Shown here: positions 17,402-27,201 of the stretch, one piece after another
Position numbering within the stretch: position 1 is the stretch's first letter
How the letters are laid out: each line of letters starts with the position of its first letter
NCBI GenBank assembly: GCA_000155435.1
Contig: DS990263.1
Coordinates: forward strand, 675,046-730,799
Reading direction: 5' to 3'
DNA from: Clostridiales bacterium 1_7_47FAA
GTDB taxonomy: Bacteria > Bacillota > Clostridia > Lachnospirales > Lachnospiraceae
Length of the DNA: 55,754 nt
Notes under the pieces: model-generated
What the model saw: the letters and a program-made list of their open reading frames with translations, nothing else
Databases searched by the model: none
Told to the model about the DNA's origin: nothing
Position numbers and translations under genes: made by a program

Positions 17402-17432
17402 GTAGTATACAACATGCGTTTTTCATTTTCAA
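17402..17432 (-). promoter_or_regulatory. Importer promoter with overlapping GntR-type operator
   Basis: Minus strand: TTGAAA (17427-17432), 17-base spacer, TATACT (17404-17409). The -10 box is embedded in GTTGTATACTACA (17401-17413), the same 13-mer as in front of the regulator gene. A repressor there would block polymerase. Confidence 0.75.
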
Positions 17433-17552
17433 TATACACTTTCTACACAATTTGACTTTTATTTTTATGCAATATATCCAATTACTTTTTTGAAGATATT
17501 TTGTATACTTTATAAAAGCATTGATTTTATAGTATGTTTTTAAACTTATTTA

Positions 17553-17581
17553 TTGATTTTTTTATCTGCATAGCCTATAAT
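17553..17581 (+). promoter_or_regulatory. Promoter of the GntR regulator gene
   Basis: TTGATT (17553-17558), 17-base spacer, TATAAT (17576-17581). Transcription start is expected near 17588. Confidence 0.7.
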
Positions 17582-17589
17582 TATAATCA

Positions 17590-17603
17590 GTTGTATACTA
17601 CAA
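17590..17603 (+). promoter_or_regulatory. GntR-type operator over the regulator's own transcription start
   Basis: GTTGTATACTACAA contains the perfect inverted repeat TTGTA-TAC-TACAA. It lies just after the -10 box and before AAGGAG, fitting self-repression. The copy at 17401-17413 differs by one base in the outer arm. Confidence 0.75.
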
Positions 17604-17615
17604 GGAGATTTTATT

Positions 17616-18308
17616 ATGTCAAAAACCGCCAATAAGGACTTAAAAAATCACACATATTGTATATTAAAGGAGCGTCTGGTCAACTGTATCTATCCTCCCG
17701 GGACCCTGTTGAACGAAGCACAGCTGGCAGCTGACCTGGGTGCCAGCCGTACGCCTGTGCGTGAGGCCATCAGCCGTCTGGAGATGGAAGGATTTGTGAA
17801 GATCATGCCTAAAAAGGGGATTTACGTCACAGATATATCTTTAAACGATGTGCTTCAGATTTTTCAGACAAGAATTGAGATTGAGCCGATTGCCGTGCGC
17901 CTGGCAGCGCCCCATCTTCCCCGCCAGGAGCTGCTGGCCTTCTGCGGCAAATTCGAAGGGGATGCCCCTGATATCCAGAACGGTTTCCGCCTGGACACTG
18001 CCATGCATCTGTTCATCATCGAACACTGCGGCAACCGCTATATCATCGATATGATGCACCGTATATTTGATGAGAACACCCGTGTCATCATTTCCAGCAA
18101 GCAGAACCAGGTACAGATCCATGACGCCCGTCTGGAACACCTGGATATCCTCAACTGCCTGCTGGACAAGGACACGGAACGTGCAATCGGCCTGATGCGC
18201 AGCCATGTTGAGAACTGCCGCAAGGCGGCCCTGGATTATTTCTGCAGCATCCAGACCTACATGGATTCCCCGTCCCTGACCTATAAAAACCAGCTGGCAC
18301 AGCTGTGA
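17616..18308 (+). CDS. GntR-family (FadR subfamily) transcriptional regulator
   Basis: Encodes 230 residues. An N-terminal winged helix (about 10-75) has the family signature LNEAQLAADLGASRTPVREAISRLEMEGFV. The C-terminal FCD-type helical ligand domain (about 85-215) has HxxFH-like residues (TAMHLFIIEHCGNRY) and a late His pair typical of metal/acid-binding FCD domains. Such proteins usually repress a nearby catabolic operon until a carboxylate or sugar-acid ligand binds. AAGGAG precedes the ATG. It is divergent from the importer operon and both promoters carry its probable operator, so local repression plus autoregulation is inferred. Confidence 0.9.
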   Translation: MSKTANKDLKNHTYCILKERLVNCIYPPGTLLNEAQLAADLGASRTPVREAISRLEMEGFVKIMPKKGIYVTDISLNDVLQIFQTRIEIEPIAVRLAAPHLPRQELLAFCGKFEGDAPDIQNGFRLDTAMHLFIIEHCGNRYIIDMMHRIFDENTRVIISSKQNQVQIHDARLEHLDILNCLLDKDTERAIGLMRSHVENCRKAALDYFCSIQTYMDSPSLTYKNQLAQL

Positions 18309-18386
18309 ATCATTACAGGTGAACGGCACGGCATGTACCCGCTTCCCACCGGACCGGCCCACGACAACGGACAGCCGTTATATGCC

Positions 18387-18432
18387 AAATGCCGCAGTAT
18401 GCAGGAATGAATCCCGGCACACTGCGGCATTT
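18387..18432 (+). terminator. Terminator of the GntR regulator gene
   Basis: 12-bp arms AAATGCCGCAGT / ACTGCGGCATTT (18387-18398, 18421-18432) followed by TTATAT, about 80 bases after the stop codon. Confidence 0.75.
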
Positions 18433-18499
18433 TATATCATCTTATGAAATGATATCCGATATGAAAATCCCATACACCCATAATCTGCGCAATCAAAAA

Positions 18500-18571
18500 T
18501 GCGTCTGAGAGGAATCGAACCTCCGCACGCGGCTCCGGAGGCCACTGCTCTATCCACTGAGCTACAGACGC
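18500..18571 (-). tRNA. tRNA-Arg (anticodon CCG)
   Basis: 72-base cloverleaf on the minus strand. The acceptor stem is GCGTCTG/CAGACGC, the D-arm is GCTC...GAGC, and the anticodon loop CTCCGGA gives CCG (reads CGG). The T-arm contains TTCGATT and the discriminator is A. CCA is not encoded. Confidence 0.95.
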
Positions 18572-18616
18572 ATCTCCATTATGATACTATATTTCTCCAA
18601 AAACTTCAAGTCCTTT

Positions 18617-19180
18617 TTACACTTTCTTCCTGTTCCCCACCATCTTGAACATGGAATCCATCAGAAACACAGCCATGGCAATGGCTCCGGCAATCTGTAT
18701 CGTCTCAATAAGATAGTACATGGACTGCTCCCGGCTGCTGCGTATAATATGATATACCCAGTTATAAATGGACGTCCCCGGAACCAGGGGCAATATGCCG
18801 GGTATCAGGATTACGGTTACCGGCGCCCTCAGTATCCTGGCCAGGACATGGGACATCAGCGCCACTGCCAGGCCGGACATGAATGCCCCGAATACCAGGG
18901 ACCCGCTGCCTGCCTTCACAAGAATGTACACCAGCCAGCAGACGCCTCCTGTAATCCCGGACCACCCCAGATACTTTTGCGGCAGGTCCAGTACCAGACC
19001 AAAACTGAGTACTGCCATGAATGCTCCGGCCACCTGTATGGCGGTTCCCGGTATCCCAGCTCCCTGCATTCCCATGACCTGTACACCCAGGGCCTGTACA
19101 CCCAAGGCCTGTCCCTCCACGGCCTGAACTCCCATGTTCTGTATTCCCATCTGTGCACACATCATCATTTCCCCTACCAT
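18617..19180 (-). CDS. Threonine/serine exporter, second half (ThrE_2/DUF3815 type)
   Basis: Encodes about 187 residues with four or five hydrophobic segments. From IQVAGAFMAVLSFGLVLDLPQKYL on it matches the short ThrE_2 (YjjB-like) half: GAFMSGLAVALMSHVLARILRAP, then ILIPGILPLVPGTSIY. It works with the adjacent YjjP-like half as a membrane exporter for threonine/serine or small acids. The ATG at 19180 is chosen because AGGAGG is 8 bases ahead; it is only a few bases from the upstream stop. It is odd in having a repetitive N-terminal extension (about residues 10-38, GVQALGVQ-type units) before the first helix. Confidence 0.82.
   Translation of the reverse strand: MVGEMMMCAQMGIQNMGVQAVEGQALGVQALGVQVMGMQGAGIPGTAIQVAGAFMAVLSFGLVLDLPQKYLGWSGITGGVCWLVYILVKAGSGSLVFGAFMSGLAVALMSHVLARILRAPVTVILIPGILPLVPGTSIYNWVYHIIRSSREQSMYYLIETIQIAGAIAMAVFLMDSMFKMVGNRKKV
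19073..19152 (-). repeat. 18-base in-frame tandem repeat inside the ThrE_2-like gene
   Basis: Units resembling GGCCTGTACACCCA (plus-strand view) recur every 15-18 bases and encode G-V/M-Q-A-L/V units. They are more degenerate toward the gene start. Confidence 0.65.
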
Positions 19181-20001
19181 ACGGTCCCGCCTCCTGTCAG
19201 CTGATGGAACAGCGCCATACTGGCCCCCACTCCTGCCGCCACCGCCAGCGCCGTCACAATGGCTTCCAGCATCCTTGCGGCGCCGGAAGAGTAATCCCCA
19301 TTCAGCGTATCCCTTACCGCCGTGGTGAATATCACGCCGGGCACCAGGGGCATGACCGCGCTGATGATGACTATATCCGTACTGCTTCCAGTGAACAGCC
19401 ATCGGTTCAGCGCCAGCGCCGCCGTGCCCAGTGAGAAGGCTCCCAGCACATTGGTGCAGAAGTCATTCAGACGGATTCTGGAAGCCATGTATACGACAAA
19501 TCCCAGCACGCCGCCTGTCACCGCAGCCGCAACACAGTCCACCATGCTGCCCTTTAACACCATTCCGAAGAAAAATGCAATGAACATATAGCTCAGCGCC
19601 TTGAGCCATTTTTTATACTGGCTTCTTGCCCTGATTTCCTCCAGCTCCTCATATGCTGCCAAAGGGGTCATGGCCTGACTGCAGAGTTTCCTGGATACCT
19701 CATTGACAAGATATATCCTTCCCAGGTTAGTGGAACGCTCATTCACCCGGCGCACTAAGGTGATGGCCTCACCGCCGCTGTCCTCCAGACTCACAAATAT
19801 CCCCGTGCTGAACACCATGGTCTGCGCCTTCCTGTCAGGACAGCAGCCCAATATATGATGGATTGTATCCTCAATCCTGGCTATCTCAGCACCGCTTACA
19901 AGCATGATTTCCCCGGCCAGCAACGCGGTCCTGGCCAGCAGATGTTCTTCATTTCCCATGATTTTACCCGCAATCCCAAAAAGTATCTGACTCCGGGACA
20001 T
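19174..20001 (-). CDS. Threonine/serine exporter, first half (ThrE/DUF1212, YjjP-like)
   Basis: Encodes 275 residues. An N-terminal cytosolic part (about 1-125) has the ThrE hydrolase-like features (SGAEIARIEDTIHHIL, FSTGIFVSLED, RVNERSTNLGRIYLVNEVSRKL). Five transmembrane segments follow (about 135-265), including VMPLVPGVIFTTAVRD. In bacteria where ThrE is split, this half pairs with a short YjjB-like protein, exactly as encoded next. The ribosome site before 20001 is weak, so the start is less certain; an internal ATG lies 14 codons on. Confidence 0.85.
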   Translation of the reverse strand: MSRSQILFGIAGKIMGNEEHLLARTALLAGEIMLVSGAEIARIEDTIHHILGCCPDRKAQTMVFSTGIFVSLEDSGGEAITLVRRVNERSTNLGRIYLVNEVSRKLCSQAMTPLAAYEELEEIRARSQYKKWLKALSYMFIAFFFGMVLKGSMVDCVAAAVTGGVLGFVVYMASRIRLNDFCTNVLGAFSLGTAALALNRWLFTGSSTDIVIISAVMPLVPGVIFTTAVRDTLNGDYSSGAARMLEAIVTALAVAAGVGASMALFHQLTGGGTVW

Positions 20002-20311
20002 ATCTGAACCGCCACATCCCGCTCCAGGTTTGAGTATAACAGCCGCCCGTCATTTCGTCAATTTCATTTATGGAAGGTAAATGTAAATAATTCATAAAAT
20101 TCCCCTCCCCGCTCTTGACAAAATCCCCTGTATGGATTAAGCTGAATGCAATTCTTTTGAATACTATCTTTCCATTCTCATATTCATTTTTATCTTATGT
20201 ATTCTAAGGCGGCATGTCTATTTTTTTCCGGACCTCCCCTTACAATCCCGTTACAGATGATATGGAACTGTATAACAGTTATCATAAATAAAAAACCAAG
20301 GGGGTATTTTC
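20002..20311. other. Divergent intergenic region upstream of the DUF5688 gene
   Basis: 310 bases, AT-rich. A TTGACA occurs at about 20114 but has no good -10 partner. A 15-base palindrome AACTGT-ATA-ACAGTT (20266-20280) lies about 32 bases before the start codon and contains TATAAC, which may serve as a -10 box under an operator. Confidence 0.4.
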
Positions 20312-21271
20312 GTGGAATACGAAACATTTCTCAATGAAGTAAAAGAACACATGGAACATGCTTTAGGAAAGGGATATGACCTTACGCTGCGCAGGGTTCC
20401 CAAGAACAACGGCCTGATGCTGGATGGCCTGTGTATTGCCAAGGACGGCGGCCACGTGGCACCCGCCATTTACCTGAATCCCTGCTATCTCCAGCATCAG
20501 GCCGGACGTCCCATGGCGGATATCGTGTCGGAACTCATAGCCCTGTACCAGGCCAACCAGACGCCGCCTGATGTGGACTATGACAGGCTTGCATGCTTCG
20601 AGGAAATCAGGCCCCATATTGCCTGCAGGCTGATTCATGCAGATTCTAACCAGGCGCTTTTAACGGACATTCCCCATATTCCCTGGATGGACCTGGCCCT
20701 GGTCTTTTATCTGTGCCTCCATGAGGATGACAGCGGACTCATGACCGCCACCATCCACAATATACACCTGGACATCTGGAACATTTCCCTGGCAGAGCTG
20801 AAGGAAACAGCCCTTGCCAACACGCCGAAGCTGTTTCCTCCCGTCATATCCAGCATGGCACGGATCATCGAAGACCTTTCCCAGGCCATGGAACAGGAAT
20901 CCGCTTCCCAGCCTTCTGACGGGAACCCAGTGGATTATGGGCTTCCTGACCCCGACGCATCCGCTCCTTTCTATGTCCTGAGCAACACATCCGGAATTAA
21001 TGGGGCCGCCTGCATCCTTTACCCCGAAGTGCTGAAAAACTTCGCGGACAGCATGGAAAAGGATATCATCATCCTTCCATCCAGCATCCACGAAGTCCTT
21101 CTTCTTCCTGATGACGGCGATATTTCCTGCAATGAGATGAGCAGGCTTGTGGCCCACATCAATCAGACAGAGGTTCCCAAAGAGGACCGTCTTTCCAATC
21201 AGGTATATTTCTATTCAAGACAGGAACAATCCCTTACCCTGGCATCCAGCAGCGCCATTCCCATCTGCTAG
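20312..21271 (+). CDS. DUF5688 family protein
   Basis: Encodes 319 residues from a GTG start with AAGGGGG 7 bases ahead. It matches the DUF5688 proteins common in Lachnospiraceae: LRRVPKNNGLMLDGLCI, APAIYLNPCYLQHQAGRP, HADSNQALLTDIPHIPWMDLALVFYL, and a C-terminal YVLSNTSGINGAACILYPEVL with FYSRQEQSLTL. No signal peptide or membrane segment, so it is cytosolic. Function is unknown; many genomes carry several copies. It stands alone on the plus strand, convergent with feoB only 11 bases away and with no terminator between them. Confidence 0.85.
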   Translation: MEYETFLNEVKEHMEHALGKGYDLTLRRVPKNNGLMLDGLCIAKDGGHVAPAIYLNPCYLQHQAGRPMADIVSELIALYQANQTPPDVDYDRLACFEEIRPHIACRLIHADSNQALLTDIPHIPWMDLALVFYLCLHEDDSGLMTATIHNIHLDIWNISLAELKETALANTPKLFPPVISSMARIIEDLSQAMEQESASQPSDGNPVDYGLPDPDASAPFYVLSNTSGINGAACILYPEVLKNFADSMEKDIIILPSSIHEVLLLPDDGDISCNEMSRLVAHINQTEVPKEDRLSNQVYFYSRQEQSLTLASSSAIPIC

Positions 21272-21282
21272 GTTGTGTCATC

Positions 21283-23433
21283 CTACCCAAACAGCAGGCT
21301 CCCTGCCTGGAACACCACCACGGCTGCCAGCCATGCGACCACCAGCTGGAACACCACCATGCCGATTGTCCATCTCCAGGATCCGGTTTCCTTTTTAATG
21401 GTTGCTACCGCTGCGATACACGGAGAATACAGCAGGCAGAAAATCATGAGCGCATATGCGTTCACCCCGCCAAACCCGGCCATGGACATGCTGGCGGAAA
21501 GTTCAGCCATGCCTGCCCCGGAGTTAATATTGCTGATTCCATAGAGCACACTGAAGCTGGACACCACCACTTCCTTGGCGGAAAGGCCTGAGATAAGCGC
21601 CACCGCCACCTGCCATATCCCCAGGCCGGCCGGTCTCAACACCGGCACAAGGACATGCCCGATGATTGCCGCAAAGCTGTCCGACACATCTGATACAAAT
21701 CCGGCTGGTCCCAGGTTCAGGACAAACCACAGCACAATGGATGCGATGAATATGGTGGTCCCGGCTTTGCTCAGATAGTCTTTTACCTTGTCCCAAACAT
21801 AGATGGCAACCGTCCTGCTGTTTGGGGTCTTATACTCCGGCAGTTCAATCAGAAGGGCATTCTGCGCGCTGTCGTGCTTCTCATGCATATGGGCGATGAA
21901 TGCCACCAGGATAGCTATGCAGAGTCCTATGATATACAGGGAGTATGCAACCAGAAGCGCTTTGTCCGGGAAAAACATTTCTGCAAACAGTACATAAATC
22001 GGAAGCCTGGCAGAACATGACATAAACGGAGTTATGAGGATTGTCCTGCGCCGGTCCTTCACACTCTCCAGTGCACGGGTAGCCATTACAGCCGGAACCG
22101 TACATCCGAACCCCAAAAGCATGGGCAGGAACGCCTTGCCGGACAATCCCACCATGCCCATGGTCTCATTCATCACATAGGCCACCCTGGCCATATAGCC
22201 GCTGTCCTCCAGAAAAGCCAGGGCCAGGAACAGGATGAAGATATTCGGCAGGAATGTAAGGATTCCGCCTACCCCGGCAATAATCCCATCCAGGATCAGG
22301 GAGGTAAGCCACTGGGCCGCATGCACGTTGGTGAGCAGGGCAAGCACGGATTCCGAAATCACATCCAGCCCCATCTGGAAATATTCCTTCAAGAAATCGC
22401 CCACCGTAAATGTAAGGAAAAACACCAGCGCCATGATTCCCAGGAAGATGGGAATCCCCCAGACAGGATGGGTCATGAACTGGTCCACCCTGTCCGTGGT
22501 GGCCGCCTTCTCATTCTTATTAAACAGGCATTCCTCAATTACTTCCTCTATGTAATCATATTTTTCATTGATGATCTGTTTCTCATAATTCCTGGGCAGG
22601 ATCCGTTCCACATGATCCAGCGGATGGTCGCTTATCACTACCTCATCAAATTCCAGGAACTTGATGGCATGCCAGCGCATGTTATCCATCTCACCGTACT
22701 TTTCCCTGAGGGCGGTTTCAATCTGTGAAATCCTTCCTTCCACCTCTTCGCTGTAATGGACCACCACACCCTGTGGCCCCTCTTCATAATGGTGCACCAC
22801 TGCATGCATCAGCACATCCAGACCGGTCCGCTTCCTGGCAGACACCGGAACCACCGGGATTTCCCCCAGCATCTCAGGCAGGCGGTGCATGTCTATCTCC
22901 ATGCCCCGCTCCTCCACGATATCCATCATGTTAAGGGCCAGTATGACCGGTTTCTTCAGTTCAATGAGCTGCATGGTAAGATACAGGTTCCTCTCAAGGG
23001 AGGAGGCATCCACCACATTGATGATGACATCCACTTCCCCATCCTCAATACATTTCCTGGTTACCTTTTCTTCTATCGTATAGGAGGTGAGGCTGTAAAT
23101 GCCGGGAAGGTCAATGACTTTAATGGGCCTGCCTTTATAGCTGGTCTCCCCTTCCACCCGTTCCACGGTAACACCTGGCCAGTTGGCCACTTTTAGCTTG
23201 GCTCCGGTAAACGCGTTAAATAAGGTGGTCTTTCCACAGTTAGGATTTCCCACGAAACCGACCGTAATAGGCCGTGTGCTTTCCTTACGGTCCTTATGCA
23301 CCGGATCCGGCATACTGTTTTTCATTTCCTCCGGCTTACCGGCATGTGATTCCCTATCCATGGATCCACCCCCTGTCCCCAGGGTTATGCTGCCATATGA
23401 ATCTTTTCCTGCTGCTCTGGCCTGCCCATTCAT
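21283..23433 (-). CDS. feoB: Ferrous iron transport protein B
   Basis: Encodes 716 residues. The N-terminal G domain has G1 GNPNCGKTT (about 62-70), G3 DLPGIYSL and G4 NMMD. The C-terminal half holds the gate and core membrane domains (GFGCTVPAVMATRALES, AGTTIFIASIVLWF, LSAKEVVVSSF). It imports Fe2+ through the cytoplasmic membrane. The ATG overlaps the feoA stop by 4 bases. Residues 1-50 before the G domain are a poorly conserved, Gly/Ser-rich extension, so a start further in (about residue 25 or 37) is possible. It follows feoA in one transcript. Confidence 0.95.
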   Translation of the reverse strand: MNGQARAAGKDSYGSITLGTGGGSMDRESHAGKPEEMKNSMPDPVHKDRKESTRPITVGFVGNPNCGKTTLFNAFTGAKLKVANWPGVTVERVEGETSYKGRPIKVIDLPGIYSLTSYTIEEKVTRKCIEDGEVDVIINVVDASSLERNLYLTMQLIELKKPVILALNMMDIVEERGMEIDMHRLPEMLGEIPVVPVSARKRTGLDVLMHAVVHHYEEGPQGVVVHYSEEVEGRISQIETALREKYGEMDNMRWHAIKFLEFDEVVISDHPLDHVERILPRNYEKQIINEKYDYIEEVIEECLFNKNEKAATTDRVDQFMTHPVWGIPIFLGIMALVFFLTFTVGDFLKEYFQMGLDVISESVLALLTNVHAAQWLTSLILDGIIAGVGGILTFLPNIFILFLALAFLEDSGYMARVAYVMNETMGMVGLSGKAFLPMLLGFGCTVPAVMATRALESVKDRRRTILITPFMSCSARLPIYVLFAEMFFPDKALLVAYSLYIIGLCIAILVAFIAHMHEKHDSAQNALLIELPEYKTPNSRTVAIYVWDKVKDYLSKAGTTIFIASIVLWFVLNLGPAGFVSDVSDSFAAIIGHVLVPVLRPAGLGIWQVAVALISGLSAKEVVVSSFSVLYGISNINSGAGMAELSASMSMAGFGGVNAYALMIFCLLYSPCIAAVATIKKETGSWRWTIGMVVFQLVVAWLAAVVVFQAGSLLFG

Positions 23434-23666
23434 GATGCATGTTCCTCCCTGACTGTAATTCCCTCTGACAGACGGCGTCCCAAAGCCAGCCTGGTGCCCC
23501 TGACCTTAATAATGACGCTTCCGCTGCCCTTCTTATTCAATATATTCACAGGAGTACCTTCGTTGACCCCAAGGGCCTCCAATCTCCTGGTAATGCCCTC
23601 ATCCACCTGTACCCCTGCCACCACGTACCGGCCGCCGATTTCGCACTCATTCAGTTTCCTCTGCAT
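23430..23666 (-). CDS. feoA: Ferrous iron transport protein A
   Basis: Encodes 78 residues, an SH3-like FeoA domain: MQRKLNECEIGGRYVVAGV, then RLEALGVNEGTPVNIL and a late RGTRLALGRRLSEGI. FeoA assists FeoB on the cytoplasmic face. It is coupled to feoB by an ATGA overlap. A consensus promoter and an 18-base palindrome lie upstream, consistent with metal-dependent control. Confidence 0.93.
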   Translation of the reverse strand: MQRKLNECEIGGRYVVAGVQVDEGITRRLEALGVNEGTPVNILNKKGSGSVIIKVRGTRLALGRRLSEGITVREEHAS

Positions 23667-23707
23667 ACTGACCCGTATCCTCCTGTAATATCCTTAAAAC
23701 CATATTC

Positions 23708-23736
23708 ATTGTATGCTTAATAGGAAAAATTGTCAA
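23708..23736 (-). promoter_or_regulatory. Promoter of feoAB
   Basis: Minus strand: TTGACA (23731-23736), exactly 17 bases, TACAAT (23708-23713). One of the best sigma-A promoters in the window. Confidence 0.85.
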
Positions 23737-23743
23737 TAAGAAG

Positions 23744-23761
23744 AGTTTGTTGCAACAAACT
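23744..23761 (-). promoter_or_regulatory. Perfect 18-base palindrome upstream of the feoAB promoter
   Basis: AGTTTGTTGCAACAAACT is a perfect palindrome, 7 bases upstream of the -35 box. The position fits an operator or activator site, plausibly for a metal-sensing regulator (DtxR/Fur class), but the sequence is not a consensus I recognise. Confidence 0.6.
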
Positions 23762-23769
23762 ATATTTTC

Positions 23770-23810
23770 AAAAAATAAGAACAGGCGCGGAGAAACATGT
23801 TCCCCACGCC
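23770..23810 (-). terminator. Terminator of wall protein copy 2
   Basis: Minus strand: GGCGTGGGGAA...TTCTCCGCGCC (23784-23810) followed by a T-rich run at 23770-23776, about 50 bases after the stop at 23859. Confidence 0.75.
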
Positions 23811-23858
23811 CAAATCCATTGATTTAATCTGTTACCTGATACCCGTCCATGAATATCC

Positions 23859-25040
23859 TTATGGCATCCAGGCCCCATCGGACCCCACATAGCGGCCATC
23901 CGGTGTGGTCGTATTGGCATACATCACGCCATTACTCCCAAGATAATACCACTTCCCATTAATGGCCTGCCAGCCCGTAAGCATGGCGCCGCTGGGATCC
24001 AGATAATACCACTGGCCATTAAGCCTCTGCCAGCCGGTCTGCATGGCGCCGCTGCTGTTCATATAGTACCATCTTCCATTCACAGCCTGCCAGCCGGTCT
24101 GCATCACACCGCTGCCGTCCATATAATACCACTGGCCATTGATGGCCTGCCAGCCCGTTGTCATGGCGCCGCTGGGATTCAGGTAATACCAATCCCTGTC
24201 CAGACGCTGCCAGCCGGTCAACATATAACCTGAACTGTTAAAATAGTACCAGGCTCCATTAATCTGCTTCCAGCAGGAAGATGGATAACCGCCAGTATCA
24301 AAGGCATACCACCACCCCTTCTGGTCCTGGACCCAGTGGCCGCTGCCGCCGTATCTTCCAAGTTCATCCTCATCCACATAAAAGGAACTGGAATCTTCAG
24401 ACCACTCACCAGCCTTACTGTTATACCGAGATATAGCCCTTACCCGGAAGGTATAATCGCCTTCCCTGTTAAAATATCCTGCAAAATCAAACGATGTCCT
24501 GGTGGTGCTCACAGTTGTCACTGTCTTATCATTCCTGAGAAGCTTCACATCATAACTCTTGGCTCCTTCAATCTCTTCCCATACAGCCGTGGTATCTTCC
24601 CAGTCCAGGTCCGTGGCGCCTTCCAGCTTACCGCCAATGCGCTTCAGTTCCGCATATACCTCTATATACGCGCCGCTGTCATAAATCTTGGCCTTCTTAA
24701 ACTCGGCATTACATCCTGTAAATTTAAAGTGACTCTTGGATGTGTAGGAAAAACGGTAGCCATCCTTGGCTGACAGTTCAATCTTCACCTCCGGTACATC
24801 CCCCACGGTCCATGTATCCTGGTCATCTGAATTCGTATATTCTGCTGATTCCACATAAAACTCACTGCTGTCTGCCTTGACCTTAATATTACCTATGTTG
24901 TCCCCGCTTGCAGGTGCCTTATCATATGAAAATGTAAGCTTCACCGTATCAATCTTCGTATCTGCCGCCAAGGCGGTAAATCCGGTACTGATTGCCATGA
25001 CAACTGCTAACAATAAGCATATACCTTTCTTTTTTCTCAT
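23859..25040 (-). CDS. Secreted cell-wall-binding repeat protein (copy 2)
   Basis: Encodes 393 residues, paralogous along its whole length to the gene at 198-1199. It has a signal peptide (RKKKGICLLLAVVMAI...ALA-A), a near-identical middle domain (ESAEYTNSD, YRFSYTSKSHF, NREGDYTFRVRAI) and then about seven GW-type repeats (WWYAF, AWYYF, DWYYL, QWYYM, RWYYM, QWYYL, KWYYL) against about four in copy 1. The extra repeats resemble each other closely at the DNA level, pointing to recent unit duplication. Wall binding is inferred from the repeats. It stands alone between a terminator and its own promoter. Confidence 0.87.
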   Translation of the reverse strand: MRKKKGICLLLAVVMAISTGFTALAADTKIDTVKLTFSYDKAPASGDNIGNIKVKADSSEFYVESAEYTNSDDQDTWTVGDVPEVKIELSAKDGYRFSYTSKSHFKFTGCNAEFKKAKIYDSGAYIEVYAELKRIGGKLEGATDLDWEDTTAVWEEIEGAKSYDVKLLRNDKTVTTVSTTRTSFDFAGYFNREGDYTFRVRAISRYNSKAGEWSEDSSSFYVDEDELGRYGGSGHWVQDQKGWWYAFDTGGYPSSCWKQINGAWYYFNSSGYMLTGWQRLDRDWYYLNPSGAMTTGWQAINGQWYYMDGSGVMQTGWQAVNGRWYYMNSSGAMQTGWQRLNGQWYYLDPSGAMLTGWQAINGKWYYLGSNGVMYANTTTPDGRYVGSDGAWMP

Positions 25041-25093
25041 AACAACTCCTCCTATCCACCATTATATGAATTTTCTACCAATTGCCTATCTTT

Positions 25094-25122
25094 ATTATAA
25101 TAAAGCTATTGATATTGTACAA
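25094..25122 (-). promoter_or_regulatory. Promoter of wall protein copy 2
   Basis: Minus strand: TTGTAC (25117-25122), 17-base spacer, TATAAT (25094-25099). Same spacing and similar flanks (TTATTATAATAAA) as copy 1, so the promoter was probably duplicated with the gene. Confidence 0.7.
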
Positions 25123-25189
25123 TTTAATAATCCTTAAAAGAATATTACATTTTTCAAACACAATCCCTGTGGATAGGACAAGTTACAAA

Positions 25190-27172
<1,983 letters not shown>

Positions 27173-27201
27173 AATGCGTTTTTACCTCCTTGGTGACCCA
27201 A

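Larger units (their letters stand above)
17228..17615. other. Divergent regulatory region between the importer and its GntR regulator
   Basis: Holds, in order, the importer ribosome site, the tandem repeat (17245-17357), operator 1 overlapping the importer promoter (17402-17432), an AT-rich centre, the gntR promoter (17553-17581) and operator 2 (17590-17603). A 71-codon minus-strand frame across the repeat begins upstream of the inferred transcript start and is not taken as a gene. Confidence 0.6.

Noticed and set aside
17224-17439. 71-codon minus-strand frame across the 18-base repeats
   Set aside because: It begins upstream of the inferred transcript start, has no ribosome site, and its protein is only a translation of the DNA repeat.
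18581-19204. 207-codon plus-strand frame opposite the ThrE_2-like gene
   Set aside because: Repeat-rich shadow with no recognisable domain; the opposite strand encodes a proper membrane protein.
23744-23761. Terminator for feoAB or the wall protein
   Set aside because: The palindrome has almost no loop and no T-run and sits upstream of the feoAB promoter, so an operator fits better.
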